64,000 nucleotides of DNA from Gemmatimonadota bacterium (GTDB lineage: Bacteria; Gemmatimonadota; Gemmatimonadetes; Gemmatimonadales; GWC2-71-9), in assembly GCA_016713435.1 (NCBI GenBank), contig JADJPD010000006.1, forward strand, positions 62,001 to 126,000. Direction: 5' to 3'. Each line of letters opens with the position of its first letter. Positions within the stretch are counted from its first letter, which is position 1. The position numbers and the translations under genes are program-made. The notes beneath the pieces were generated by a model. The model was given only the letters and a program-made list of their open reading frames with translations. It did no database searches and had not been told where the DNA came from. This document shows positions 23,819 to 35,110 of this stretch, one piece after another.

Positions 23819-25981
23819 ATGACGCGTCCGCTCGACCCGATCCTCGCCCCGCGCTCCATCGCCGTCATCGGCGCGTCGCGCTCGCCCAACACCATCGGCC
23901 ACCAGATCCTGGCCAACCTGCTCGAATACGGGTACACCGGGACCGTGTACCCCGTGAACCCGACGGCCCCGTCGGTGCACTCGGTGAAGGCGTGGCCCGA
24001 CGTGGAAGCCATCCCGGACGCCGTGGACATGGCGGTGGTGTGCGTGCCCAAGCAGCACGTGGTGGCGGTGGCGGAGGCGTGCGGGCGGAAGGGCGTGAAG
24101 GGGCTCACGGTGATCAGCGCAGGCTTCCGTGAGGTGGGCGGCGACGGGGTGGCGCGCGAGGAGCAGCTGGTGGCGACCTGCCGCCGCCACGGGATGCGGC
24201 TGGTGGGGCCCAACTGCATGGGCGTGCTGAACGCCAACCCCGCGGTGGCCATGAACGCGACCTTCGCGCCGAGCATGCCGCCGTATGGCGGGGCGGGGTT
24301 CGTGAGCCAGTCCGGGGCCATGGGGCTCTCGGTGCTGGACTACGCCAGCGAGTACGGCATCGGCATCGCGCAGTTCGTGTCCATGGGCAACAAGCCGGAC
24401 GTGAGCGGCAACGACCTGCTGCTCCACTGGGAGGACGATCCGGAGATCGGCGTCATCCTGATGTACGTGGAGAACTTCGGGAACCCGCGCCGGTTCCTGG
24501 AGATCGCCAGCCGGATCACGCGGAAGAAGCCGATCATCGCGGTGAAGTCGGGCCGCTCGGCCACGGGGGCGCGGGCGGCCTCGTCGCACACGGGCGCGCT
24601 GGCGGCGAGCGACACGGTGGTGGACGCGCTGTTTGCGCAGGCGGGGGTGCTGCGCGCGGGGACGGTCGAGGAGCTGTTCGACCTGGCGATGGCCTTCGGC
24701 GGCCAGCCGCTGCCGCGCGCGCGCCGGGTGGCGGTGGTGACCAACTCGGGCGGGCCCGGCATCATCGCGGCGGATGCCCTGGAGGGCGCGGGCATGGAGG
24801 TGGCGGAGCTGGCCCCCGCCACGGTGGAGCGCCTGCGGCCGCTCTTCCCGCCCGAGGCGTCGCTCCGCAACCCGCTCGACATGATCGCCTCCGCCACGCC
24901 GCCGGGCTATCGCGCCGCGCTCGATGCGCTGCTGGCCGATCCCGGGATCGACGCCGTGATGTCCATCTTCGTGCCGCCGCTCGGCGTGAAGCAGGAGGAC
25001 GTCGCGGAGGCCATCGTGGCGGCCAAGGCGGGGCACGCGGACAAGCCGCTCGTCGGCGTGCTGATGGGGCGGCAGGGGCTGCCGCAGGGCAAGGCCGAGC
25101 TGCATGCGGCGCACATCCCGGCGTACATCTTCCCGGAGTCGGCGGCGCGGGCCCTGCAGGCCATGAGCCGGTACCGCGAGTGGCGGGAGCGCCCGGTGCC
25201 CGTGGACGCCCCGCCGGTGCTGGATCGCGCGGCCATCGCGAGGCTGCTCGATGCGGCGCGGGCCCGGGGTGCGACGCGCCTCGACGAGATCGCGGCGCTC
25301 GAGCTGCTTGCGGCCGCGGGCATCCCCGCCGCGCAGGCCGTCCTCGCCGCGGATGCGGAGACGGCCGCCCGGGCGGCCGAGGCGATGGGCTTCCCGGTGG
25401 TGATGAAGGTCGTGGCCCCCGCCATCGTGCACAAGACGGACGTGGGGGGCGTGGTGACGGGCGTGACGAGCGCCGATGAGGCCCGCGCAACCTTCGCGCA
25501 GATCATGGCGTCCGCGCGGCGCGCGCATCCCGAGGCGGCCATCAGCGGGATCCTGGTGCAGCAGCAGGTGCGGGGCGGGCGCGAGCTCATCGTGGGGATG
25601 CACCGTGACCCGGCGGTGGGGCCCATGGTGATGTTCGGCCTGGGTGGCGTCCTGGTGGAGGTGCTCGGCGACGTGACCTTCCGCCTGGCCCCCGTCACGG
25701 CGCTCGAGGCCGGCGACATGCTCCGGAGCATCCGCGGCCGGAAGCTCCTCGACGGAGTGCGCGGCGCACCGCCGGCGGACCTGCCCGCGCTGCAGGAGAT
25801 CCTGGTCCGTGTCGGCCGGCTGGCGGCCGACTTCCCCGAGATTGCCGAGCTGGACCTGAACCCGGTGCTCGCCTTCGGCGATGGCGCCGTGGCGGTGGAC
25901 GCGCGCGTGCTGCTCGCGTCCCCGCCTTCCCCTCACCCCGAGGTCGCCCCCGCCACGCCGGCGGGTGGCGCACAGCAATGA
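23819..25981 (+). CDS. ADP-forming acyl-CoA synthetase (fused alpha-beta)
   Basis: A 720-residue acetate-CoA ligase (ADP-forming) type enzyme that interconverts acyl-CoA, ADP and phosphate with acid, ATP and CoA. Order: CoA-binding domain (IAVIGASRSPNTIG, NPTAPSVHS), succinyl-CoA-ligase-like domain with VGPNCMGVLN, FVSQSGAMG and the phospho-His loop SSHTGALAASD, then a C-terminal ATP-grasp domain from about residue 500 (GFPVVMKVVAPAIVHKTDVGG, ELDLNPVLAF). The ATG at 23819 is preceded by a 74-base gap from the previous gene. Its stop overlaps the malic enzyme start, suggesting coupled translation. Substrate acid is not predictable. Confidence 0.88.
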   Translation: MTRPLDPILAPRSIAVIGASRSPNTIGHQILANLLEYGYTGTVYPVNPTAPSVHSVKAWPDVEAIPDAVDMAVVCVPKQHVVAVAEACGRKGVKGLTVISAGFREVGGDGVAREEQLVATCRRHGMRLVGPNCMGVLNANPAVAMNATFAPSMPPYGGAGFVSQSGAMGLSVLDYASEYGIGIAQFVSMGNKPDVSGNDLLLHWEDDPEIGVILMYVENFGNPRRFLEIASRITRKKPIIAVKSGRSATGARAASSHTGALAASDTVVDALFAQAGVLRAGTVEELFDLAMAFGGQPLPRARRVAVVTNSGGPGIIAADALEGAGMEVAELAPATVERLRPLFPPEASLRNPLDMIASATPPGYRAALDALLADPGIDAVMSIFVPPLGVKQEDVAEAIVAAKAGHADKPLVGVLMGRQGLPQGKAELHAAHIPAYIFPESAARALQAMSRYREWRERPVPVDAPPVLDRAAIARLLDAARARGATRLDEIAALELLAAAGIPAAQAVLAADAETAARAAEAMGFPVVMKVVAPAIVHKTDVGGVVTGVTSADEARATFAQIMASARRAHPEAAISGILVQQQVRGGRELIVGMHRDPAVGPMVMFGLGGVLVEVLGDVTFRLAPVTALEAGDMLRSIRGRKLLDGVRGAPPADLPALQEILVRVGRLAADFPEIAELDLNPVLAFGDGAVAVDARVLLASPPSPHPEVAPATPAGGAQQ

Positions 25982-27609
25982 CCACGCACTCCCATCGCGG
26001 CTACGACCTGCTCCACAACCCCCGCCTCAACAAGGGTACCGGCTTCACGCCCGAGGAGCGCGACCAGCTCGGCCTGCGCGGCCTGGTGCCGCCCCGCTTC
26101 ACCACGCAGGCGGAGCAGCAGGCCCGGGTCCTCGAGAACTTCCGGAAGAAGACGGCGGCCATCGAGAAGTACATCTACCTGATCAGCCTCCAGGACCGGA
26201 ACGAGCACCTGTTCTACCGGGTGGTGATGGACCACGTCGAGGAGATGATGCCGATCATCTACACCCCGACGGTGGGCGAGGCCTGCACCAGCTTCTCGCA
26301 CATCTTCCGCCGGCCGCGCGGCCTCTACGTCACGGCGCAGGACCGGGGCCGCATCCGCGACGTGCTCCGCAACTGGCCCGGGCGCGACGTCGCGATGATC
26401 GTGGTGACCGACGGCGAGCGCATCCTCGGCCTCGGCGACCTCGGCGCCAACGGCATGGGCATCCCGATCGGCAAGCTGTCGCTCTACACGGCGTGCGCGG
26501 GGGTGGACCCGTCGCGCTGCCTGCCGATCACGCTGGACGTGGGCACCAACCGCGACGAGCTCCTGGCCGACCCGCTCTACCTGGGCCTGCCGCAGAAGCG
26601 GCTCACCGGAGCGGAGTACGAGGCGCTGGTGGAGGAGTTCGTGCTGGCGGTGCAGGAGGTGTTCCCGGGCGCCGTGATCCAGTTCGAGGACTTCGCCACC
26701 GAGAACGCCATGCACCTGCTGGCGCGCTACCGCGACCGGGTGTGCTGCTTCAACGACGACATCCAGGGGACGGCGGCGGTGACGCTGGCGGGCATCCTGT
26801 CGGCCACGCGCATCACCGGGCAGCCGCTCACCCAGCAGGTGGTGATGTTCCTCGGGGCAGGCGCCGCCGCCACGGGCATCGCCGACCTCATCGTCTCGGC
26901 GCTGGTGCGGGAGGGGATGCCGGAGGCGGAGGCGCGGCGGCACTGCTGGTTCGTGGATCGCGGCGGCCTGGTGGTGCGGGGACGCACCGACCTGCAGGAG
27001 CACAAGCTCCCCTACGCCCACGACCACGCGCCGGCCGGCGACCTGCTCACCGCCGTGGAGAGCGTGAAGCCGACGGCCATCGTGGGCGTGAGCGCCACCC
27101 CCAACACCTTCACCGAGGCCGTGGTGAAGGCGATGAGCCGGCACAACCCGCGCCCGATCATCTTCCCGCTCTCCAACCCCACCTCCAAGTCGGAGTGCAC
27201 CGCGGCCGAGGCGTACGGGTGGAGCGAGGGGAAGGCGGTGTTCGCGAGCGGGAGCCCCTTCGACCAGGTGATGTGGGGCGGGCGCACCTTCACGCCGGGG
27301 CAGGGGAACAATGCCTACATCTTCCCGGGCGTGGGACTGGGCGTCATCGTGAGCGGGGCGCGGCGGGTCACCGACTCGATGTTCTACGCCGCGGCGCGCA
27401 CGCTGGCCGCAGGGGTGCCGGAGGCCTCGCTGAACGAGGGCTTGCTCTTCCCGAGGCTGCGCGACATCCGGGCGGTCTCCGCGCGGATCGCCACGGCGGT
27501 GGCGGAGGTGGCGTATGCCGATGGCCTCGCCACCGTGCCGCGACCGGCCGACCTTCCCGCGGTGGTCCGCGCCAGCATGTACGACGGGACGTACCCCTCG
27601 TACCTCTGA
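25978..27609 (+). CDS. maeA: NAD-type malic enzyme (oxaloacetate-decarboxylating)
   Basis: Oxidatively decarboxylates malate to pyruvate. The 543-residue length is that of the large (SfcA/MaeA) class rather than the short bacterial type. Motifs: IIYTPTVGEACTSFSHIFR with the catalytic Tyr, MIVVTDGERILGLGDLGANGMGI, FEDFATENAMHLL, CCFNDDIQGTAAVTLAG (metal ligands) and the nucleotide fold VVMFLGAGAAATGIADL. FPLSNPTSKSECTAAEAY follows. Translationally overlapped with the acyl-CoA synthetase; both meet at the acetyl-CoA/pyruvate node. Cofactor preference is a family-level inference. Confidence 0.92.
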   Translation: MTTHSHRGYDLLHNPRLNKGTGFTPEERDQLGLRGLVPPRFTTQAEQQARVLENFRKKTAAIEKYIYLISLQDRNEHLFYRVVMDHVEEMMPIIYTPTVGEACTSFSHIFRRPRGLYVTAQDRGRIRDVLRNWPGRDVAMIVVTDGERILGLGDLGANGMGIPIGKLSLYTACAGVDPSRCLPITLDVGTNRDELLADPLYLGLPQKRLTGAEYEALVEEFVLAVQEVFPGAVIQFEDFATENAMHLLARYRDRVCCFNDDIQGTAAVTLAGILSATRITGQPLTQQVVMFLGAGAAATGIADLIVSALVREGMPEAEARRHCWFVDRGGLVVRGRTDLQEHKLPYAHDHAPAGDLLTAVESVKPTAIVGVSATPNTFTEAVVKAMSRHNPRPIIFPLSNPTSKSECTAAEAYGWSEGKAVFASGSPFDQVMWGGRTFTPGQGNNAYIFPGVGLGVIVSGARRVTDSMFYAAARTLAAGVPEASLNEGLLFPRLRDIRAVSARIATAVAEVAYADGLATVPRPADLPAVVRASMYDGTYPSYL

Positions 27610-27625
27610 GGCGGCCCGCGCCACG

Positions 27626-27667
27626 CCGGGCTCCGGGGACGCCGATCCCCGGGGCCCGGTGTACTTT
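27626..27667 (+). terminator. Intrinsic terminator after malic enzyme
   Basis: A 14-base-pair stem (CCGGGCTCCGGGGA / TCCCCGGGGCCCGG, one wobble pair) with loop CGCCGA at 27640-27645 is followed by TGTACTTTT. It ends the unit that includes the acyl-CoA synthetase and malic enzyme. Confidence 0.8.
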
Positions 27668-27692
27668 TCGGCACCCTCTTTCCCGCCCAACC

Positions 27693-28799
27693 ATGCCGCA
27701 CTCGCTCGTTCGCCGCACGGCGGCGCTCGTCGCCCTGGCCGTCCTCCCGCTCGCGGCACAGGCGCCACGCCACGTGATCCTGGTGACGCTCGACGGGGTC
27801 CGCACCCAGGAGTTCTTCGGCGGCCTCGACACGCTGGTGCTGAACGGCACCGAGCGCCAGCACAACGTGGGCGACACCGCCGCGGTGCGCCGCCGCTGGT
27901 GGCGGCCCACGCCGGAGGAACGGCGGCGGCTCCTCATGCCCTTCTTCTGGGACTCGCTGGCGCCGCAGGGCCTGGTGCTCGGCAACGTGGCGCGGGGGAA
28001 CCGGGTGCTGATCCAGAACCGCATGCGCTTCTCCGCACCCGGCTACCTGGAGATGTTCACCGGCCGGGCCCAGCCCGACGTGACGAGCAACGACCAGAAG
28101 CGCTACGGCCACGTCACCGTGCTGGAGCACGCGCGCCGGGCGCTGGGGCTCCCGCGGGAGCAGGTGGCGCTGTTCGGCAGCTGGGAGAACTTCCGCTGGT
28201 ACGCCGCGAGCGACTCGACCGCCGTGGTGGTGAATGCCGGCAGCCAGCCCATGGCACCGGCGCTCGAGACCCCGCGCACCCGCGAGCTCGCGCGCCTCGA
28301 ACGCCGGGCCCAGCCCATCTGGCACGAGGCCCGGCTGGACGTGTTCACTGGCGCCATGGCGCTCGACTACCTCCGCACGCGCCACCCGCGCCTCCTGGTG
28401 GTGAACTTCGACGACACCGACGACCTTGCCCACCTCCGCCGCTACGAACCACTCCTGGTGGCGCTCGGCGGCCTCGATGATTTCCTGCACGAGCTCTGGA
28501 CCACCGTCCAGGCCGATCCCCGCCTGCGCGGCCGGACCACGCTCATCATCACCACCGATCACGGCCGCGGCCGCACCCCGGAGGACTGGAGCAACCATGG
28601 CGAGGACGTGGAGGGCGCGCAGGAGATCTGGATGGCGGTGATCGGGCCGGGGACGGCGGCGGTCGGGGAGCCCCGGGGCGTGACCGGCGTGCGGCAGGCC
28701 GCCGTGGCCGGGACCATCCTGCAATGCCTCGGGCTCGATCCGGCGGGGCTCGCGGGCGCGGCCCCACCGGTGCCCGGCGCCTGCCGCGGGGCGCGCTAG
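27693..28799 (+). CDS. Exported alkaline-phosphatase-superfamily protein
   Basis: A 368-residue protein with a signal peptide (RRTAALVALAVLPLAAQA, cleavage near residue 24) followed at once by the metal-site motif HVILVTLDGVRTQEFF. A Ser/Thr candidate nucleophile lies in NRMRFSAPGYLEMFTG, and the C-terminal metal motif ITTDHGRG is followed by NHGEDVEGAQEIW. This is the alkaline phosphatase/sulfatase/phosphodiesterase fold, probably periplasmic. The substrate is unknown. It stands alone: a terminator lies upstream and the downstream gene is convergent after one base. Confidence 0.78.
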   Translation: MPHSLVRRTAALVALAVLPLAAQAPRHVILVTLDGVRTQEFFGGLDTLVLNGTERQHNVGDTAAVRRRWWRPTPEERRRLLMPFFWDSLAPQGLVLGNVARGNRVLIQNRMRFSAPGYLEMFTGRAQPDVTSNDQKRYGHVTVLEHARRALGLPREQVALFGSWENFRWYAASDSTAVVVNAGSQPMAPALETPRTRELARLERRAQPIWHEARLDVFTGAMALDYLRTRHPRLLVVNFDDTDDLAHLRRYEPLLVALGGLDDFLHELWTTVQADPRLRGRTTLIITTDHGRGRTPEDWSNHGEDVEGAQEIWMAVIGPGTAAVGEPRGVTGVRQAAVAGTILQCLGLDPAGLAGAAPPVPGACRGAR

Positions 28800-28800
28800 C

Positions 28801-29886
<1,086 letters not shown>

Positions 29887-29901
29887 AGGGCTCCGTCCGT
29901 C

Positions 29902-31254
29902 ATGACTGATTCCATCCGTTTCCCCGAGCGCTTCCTCTGGGGTGCCGCCACTTCGGCCTACCAGGTCGAGGGCTCACCCCTGGCGGATGGGGCCGGCGCC
30001 AGCAACTGGCACCGCTTTGCCCACACCCCCGGGATGACCGCCAACGGCGAGACCGGCGACGTGGCCTGCGACCACTACCGGCGCATGCCGGAGGACGTGG
30101 CCCTGATGCGGCGCCTGGGGCTCACGGCCTACCGCTTCTCGCTGGCCTGGGGCCGCGTCCTGCCGGAGGGGACGGGCCGCGTCAACGCGGCCGGCCTGGG
30201 CTTCTACGACCGGCTGGTGGACCAGCTCCTGGCCGCCGGCATCGCCCCGAACGCCACGCTGTTCCACTGGGACCTGCCCGCCGCCCTCGAGGACCGGGGT
30301 GGCTGGCTCAACCGCGACATCGCCGAGTGGTTTGCCGCCTACGCCGACACCGTGGTGCGCCGCCTCGGCGACCGGGTGGCGATGTGGGCCACGCTCAACG
30401 AGCCCTGGGTGGTGACCGACGGCGGCTACCTGCACGGCACGCTGGCGCCCGGGCACCGCAGCCCCTACGAGACGCCCATTGCCAGCCACAACCTGCTCCG
30501 GGCCCACGGGCTCGGCCTGCGCGCCATCCGTGCGGCGGGTGGCCGGCAGGCGGGCCTCGTGGTGAACCTGGAGCCCAAGTACGCCGCGAGCGACCGCCCC
30601 GAGGACCAGGCGGCGACGCGCCGGGCCGAGGCGTACATGAACCGGCAGTACCTCGATCCCGTCTTCCTCGGCGGCTACCCCGCCGAGTTGGCCGAGATCT
30701 ACGGCGAGGCCTGGCCCGAGTTCCCGGCCGCAGACTTCGACGTGATCCGCGCGCCGCTCGACTTCCTCGGCGTCAATTACTACACCCGCGCCGTGCATCG
30801 CCACGAACCCCGGGCGTGGCCCGTCGGTGCGGGCCGGGTGCGGCAGCCGCAGCACACCTACACGTCCATGGACTGGGAAGTCTACCCCCAGGCCTTCACC
30901 GACGTGCTGCTCTGGGTCAAGGCGCGCTACGGCGACTGCCCGCTCCACATCACGGAGAACGGCTCCGCCTTCTACGACCCCCCGACCGTCGAGGGCGAGG
31001 AGCTCGCCGACCCGCTCCGCGTGGGCTACCTCCGCGATCACCTGCGGGCGCTCCACCGCGCCATCGCCGCCGGCGCGGACGTGCGGGGGTATTTCGCCTG
31101 GTCGCCGCTCGACAACTTCGAGTGGAGCGCCGGGTACGCCAAGCGCTTCGGGCTCATCCACGTGGACTTCGCGACGCAGCGACGCACCTTCAAGGCCAGC
31201 GCCCGGCTCTACGCCGAGGTGATCCGGACCCACGGCGCGGCGCTCGGCGCCTAA
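29902..31254 (+). CDS. bglA: GH1 family beta-glucosidase
   Basis: Retaining beta-glucosidase of 450 residues, no signal peptide, so cytoplasmic. Acid/base Glu167 in TLNEPW and nucleophile Glu352 in ITENGSAFYD are both present, as is the N-terminal family signature FLWGAATSAYQVEG and the aglycone-side WSPLDNFEW. ATG at 29902 is chosen; an in-frame extension to 29815 runs antisense through the ABC ATPase gene. It probably finishes oligosaccharides imported by the neighbouring transporter. Its stop overlaps the stop of the convergent GH94 gene. Confidence 0.94.
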   Translation: MTDSIRFPERFLWGAATSAYQVEGSPLADGAGASNWHRFAHTPGMTANGETGDVACDHYRRMPEDVALMRRLGLTAYRFSLAWGRVLPEGTGRVNAAGLGFYDRLVDQLLAAGIAPNATLFHWDLPAALEDRGGWLNRDIAEWFAAYADTVVRRLGDRVAMWATLNEPWVVTDGGYLHGTLAPGHRSPYETPIASHNLLRAHGLGLRAIRAAGGRQAGLVVNLEPKYAASDRPEDQAATRRAEAYMNRQYLDPVFLGGYPAELAEIYGEAWPEFPAADFDVIRAPLDFLGVNYYTRAVHRHEPRAWPVGAGRVRQPQHTYTSMDWEVYPQAFTDVLLWVKARYGDCPLHITENGSAFYDPPTVEGEELADPLRVGYLRDHLRALHRAIAAGADVRGYFAWSPLDNFEWSAGYAKRFGLIHVDFATQRRTFKASARLYAEVIRTHGAALGA

Positions 31255-34200
31255 CGGGCGCGGTAGCGCGGCCCCACGTCGGGGCCGAGCCGCACCTGCA
31301 CGTCGAGCAGGCCGCCATCCGCGGCGAGCGGGATGAGGAGCGCCCCCGTCCGTCACCCCCAGCCGCTCGCCATTGGCGAAGGCCTCGGTGGGTCCGCCGT
31401 CGCGGCGCTGCTCCACCGTCAGCAGCACGTCCCGGTCGCTGCCCGGCACGCACCAGCGCAGGCGGAAGCCCGGCCACCCGGCCGGGATGCAGGGCGCCAG
31501 GCGGAGCACCCGGCCGTCGAGCACGGTGACACCAAGCAGTGACTCCACGCCCACCCGGAACATCCACCCCGCCGAGCCGGTGTACCAGGTCCAGCCGCCA
31601 CGGCCCGAGTGCGGGGCGACGCCGTAGACGTCCGCCGCGACCACGTACGGCTCCACCTGGTAGCGCGCGATGCCCTCGGGCGTGCCGCCATGGTGCACGG
31701 GGCTCAGCATGCGCAGCAGGTGAGCGGCGCGGTCGCGGCGGCCCAGCTCCGCCAGGGCGCGCACGCCCCAGAGGGCGCCGTGCGTGTACTGGCCGCCGTT
31801 CTCGCGCACGCCGGGCAGGTAGCCCTTGATGTAGCCGGGGTCGTTCGGCGTCTGGTCGAACGCCGGGGTGAGGAGGCGGATGATGCCCTCGGGTTCCGCC
31901 ACGAGGTGCTGCTCCATGGCGTCGAGCGCCGTGGCCGCGCGCTCGGGCGGCGGCGCCGGAGATCACCGCCCACGCCTGCGCGATGGTGTCGATGCGGCAC
32001 TCGTCGCTCTCGGCGGAGCCGAGCACGGCACCGTTGTCGTACCAGGCGCGGCGGTACCAGCCGCCATCCCAGCCCTCGGCGTTGAGCGCCTTGCCCAGTG
32101 CGGTGCGGTAGGCGCGGTATCGCTCCAGGCGCAGGGCATCGCGCCGCATCTCGCAGTGCGGGAGGAAGCCCTCGAGGATGTGATACAGGAAGAACCCGAG
32201 CCAGACGCTCTCGCCCCGGCCGAGGCGGCCAACGCGGTTCATGCCGTCGTTCCAGTCGCCGGTGCCCATGAGGGGGATGCCGTGTGCGCCGGTGGTGAGG
32301 GACCGGTCGAGCGCCAGGCAGCAGTGCTCGTAGAGCGTGCCGGTGGTGCCGGCCTCGGTGGGAACCACGAAGGTCTCGTCCTCACCTTCCTCGAGGTGGG
32401 GGGCGCGGAGGAAGCGCACCGGCTCGTCGAGCACCGCCGTGTCCCCGGTGTGGCGGACGTACTCGGCCGTGAGCAGCGGCAGCCAGAGGAGGTCGTCGCT
32501 GAAGCGGGTGCGGATGCCCTTGCTGAGCGGCGGGTGCCACCAGTGGAGCACGTCGCCCTCCTCGAACTGATGGGCGGCGTGGAGGAGGAGCTGGCGGCGG
32601 GTGAGCGCCGGGTCGAGCCAGGTGAGCGCGGCCGCGTCCTGCAGCTGGTCGCGGAAGCCGAAGGCGCCGCCGCTCTGGTAGAAGGCCGAGCGGCCCCAGA
32701 CGCGGCAGGCCAGGTTCTGGTAGGCCAGCCAGCCGTTGAGCATGAGGTCCAGCTCGGGCACCGGCGTCTCCACCCGGAGCCGGCCCAGGGTCTCCTCCCA
32801 GAAGCGGCCCACGTCCGCCAGCTCCATTGCTACCACCGCGGGCGCCCGGAACCGGGTCACGAGGCTTCGCGCCGACGCCGCGTCGGGGGCCTCGCCGAGG
32901 AGCAAGATCGCCTCGGCAATCTCGCCGGGGGCCACGAGGAAGGTGGTGCGGAAGGCGGCGCAGGGATCGAGTCCGCGGCCGGTGCGGCCATCGAGGGGGG
33001 TCCCCGCCACCACGGCGCCGGGCGCCCCGAGGGTGCCGTCCCGCCCCAGGAACGCGCCGCGATGCGCGGTGTGCTCCACGGCGGTGCCGCCCTCCGGCGC
33101 GACCAGCGCGGCGAAGGTCACGCCCGCCGCGAACTCCCCGGCATCCGGATTCATGGCCAGCACCGCGCCCGAGGCCGTGTCCCACGCCGTGCCCACGGCG
33201 CGCCGCGTGTCCTGTTCCAGCACGCCGAGCACCAGCGCCTGGTAGGTGGTCAGGGCCAGGCGGCGCGGGTGGGTGCCATCGTTGGTGACCCGCACGCGCA
33301 CCACCTTGAGCGGCGCCTGGCGCGGAACAAAGGCGGTCACGTGCTGCGTCAGGCCCTGGGAGCGCCGGGTCCAGCTGGTGTGCCCGAAGCCGTGGCGCAC
33401 CTCGACATCCGCGCCACCGCCCGCCGGGGCGGGCAGCGGGGACCAGAACCACCCCGCGTCCAGGTCGCTGAGGTACAGCGCCTCACTCGGCGGGTCAGCG
33501 ATCGGGTCGTTGGTCCACGGCGTCAGCCGGTGTTCGCGGCTGTTGCGGCTCCAGGTGTAGCCGCCCCCCGCCTCGGTGGCGAGGGCGCCGAACTGCTCGT
33601 TGGCCAGCACGTTGGTCCACGCCAGCGGCGGGCGGCGCTGGCGCTCGCCGTCCGCCGGCAGGCGGATGACGTACTCGCTCCCGTCGGCGGCGAAGCCGCC
33701 GTGGCCGTTCCAGTGCCGGAGCGGTTCGTCCGCCGGCAGGGCGCCGGGGGCTTCCGCGGGCGCCTGACGGAACCGCACCGTCACGGCAGGCGCGGGCGCC
33801 ACCATGGGGAGCTCCGCGGCGCGCACCACGAAGCGGGCCAGCCGCTCCAGGCGCGCCACGACCGCGGCCGGCTCGTCTGCCGCACGGCGAACGAGCGTCC
33901 GGCCCAGGCGGGGCGAGGGGGCCGGGCCCACCTGGTGCACCGCGTCGGCGAGGCCGGGGCCACTCGCATCCAGCAGCACGAGGTCCACCCCGACACCACG
34001 CGTGCGCCAGTAGGCCGCCACGCGGGCGAGCCCCACCGCGGTCATCACGTCGGCCGGGGTCTTCACGTGCACCAGCACCACGGGCAGGCCGCCCGTGAGG
34101 CCCAGCGCGCCGAGCCCGCCCGCGGGAAGCTCCGCCCGGGATGGCAGCGGCAACCCGGGGCGCGGCTCGGCGGCGCCGTACGCGAGGGCCCCGGTCAGCA

Positions 34201-35094
34201 CCGGCAGGCGGGCGCGCCACTCGCGCGGGAGGCCCAGCATCTCGAGCGTGGCACGTGCTTCCGCCTGGGCCGAGCGGAACACCGCCTCGAACTCGCCCGC
34301 CACCGCCGCGCCCGTCAGCGCCAGCACCTGGGCCCGGTCGGCACCCGCCGCGAGCGCGGAGACCAGTTCCACCGCCTGCCCGGGCGCCAGCGTCAGCGCG
34401 TGCCGCTGCGCGAAGACGGGGTCCAGCACGTTGCCGGTGGTGCCGGAGAGCGTCGCGCCGGGGTCGAGCATCGCCGGGGTGGCGGCCGTGCGGCCACGGC
34501 CCAGGGAAGCGGGCGCGGTCGGTCTCCCACGCTGGAGGCGGGGCGGCCGTCACACCAGAGCTGCTGGGCCAGCCAGAGGGCGGGCTCCTCGGGGCTCCGG
34601 GGCCGGCGGCGGGCGAGCAGGGCACCGCCAGGCTCGCGCTCGGTCTGGACGAAGAGCTTGGAGAAGGCCGGGTGGGCGCGGTCGCCGTCGGGGTCGTTGA
34701 GCACCACCTCGAAGGCGGTGGTGAGGTCCAGCTGCCGCGCGCGGCGGCCGCCATTGGTGAGGCGGATGCGGCGGAGCTCGAGGTCCCGGTCGGGAGCCAC
34801 GGTGACTTCCACCCGGAGGCAGAGCCCGTCGGCCACGGTCTCGAACAGGATGCCACCCGGGGCGGCCGCGGCGCCGGCGCCGTGCGACGGCGCCAGGCCG
34901 GTGGCCAGGAGCGCGCCGGTCTCGAGGTCGCGCAGGTAGAGGAGCACGCCTTCCGGCTCGCCGGCGGGGGCGGCGGCCCAGCGGGTGAGCGCGGCGCCCT
35001 GCCAGGTGGTGCCGCCGGTGCCGCCGGCCGCAAGGAAGGAATGGAGCCGGCCGTTGCCGAGCAGGTGGACGGGACGCACGACGAAGGCAGTCAC
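31251..35094 (-). pseudogene. GH94 phosphorylase (NdvB C-terminal/1,2-beta-oligoglucan phosphorylase type), four frameshifts
   Basis: Starts at GTG 35094 (LLGNGRLHSFLAAGGTG) and ends at TAG 31251-31253. Four single extra bases break the frame, near 34525-34540, 34503-34508, 31943-31957 and in the C-run 31343-31347; removing them gives 1279 residues. Catalytic-domain hallmarks are intact between the breaks: YQSGGAFGFRDQLQDAA, HWWHP, GTGDWNDGMNRVG with the general-acid Asp, and GGWTWYTGSAGWMFRVG. The length and N-terminal NdvB-like domain match long GH94 enzymes, including 1,2-beta-oligoglucan phosphorylases, rather than ~800-residue cellobiose phosphorylases. It follows the discoidin-glycosidase gene by 16 bases. 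Sequence error is at least as likely as true decay. Confidence 0.8.
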
Positions 35095-35110
35095 GGGATC
35101 CTGGAAAGGC

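Noticed and set aside
31868..34939. 1023-codon plus-strand frame opposite the GH94 gene
   Set aside because: Shadow composition without domain motifs; the minus strand encodes recognisable GH94 blocks throughout.
33495..35033. 512-codon minus-strand frame as a separate gene
   Set aside because: Only a short stretch (about 34508-34530) belongs to the real GH94 protein between two frameshifts; the rest is Arg/Ala/Gly-rich shadow.
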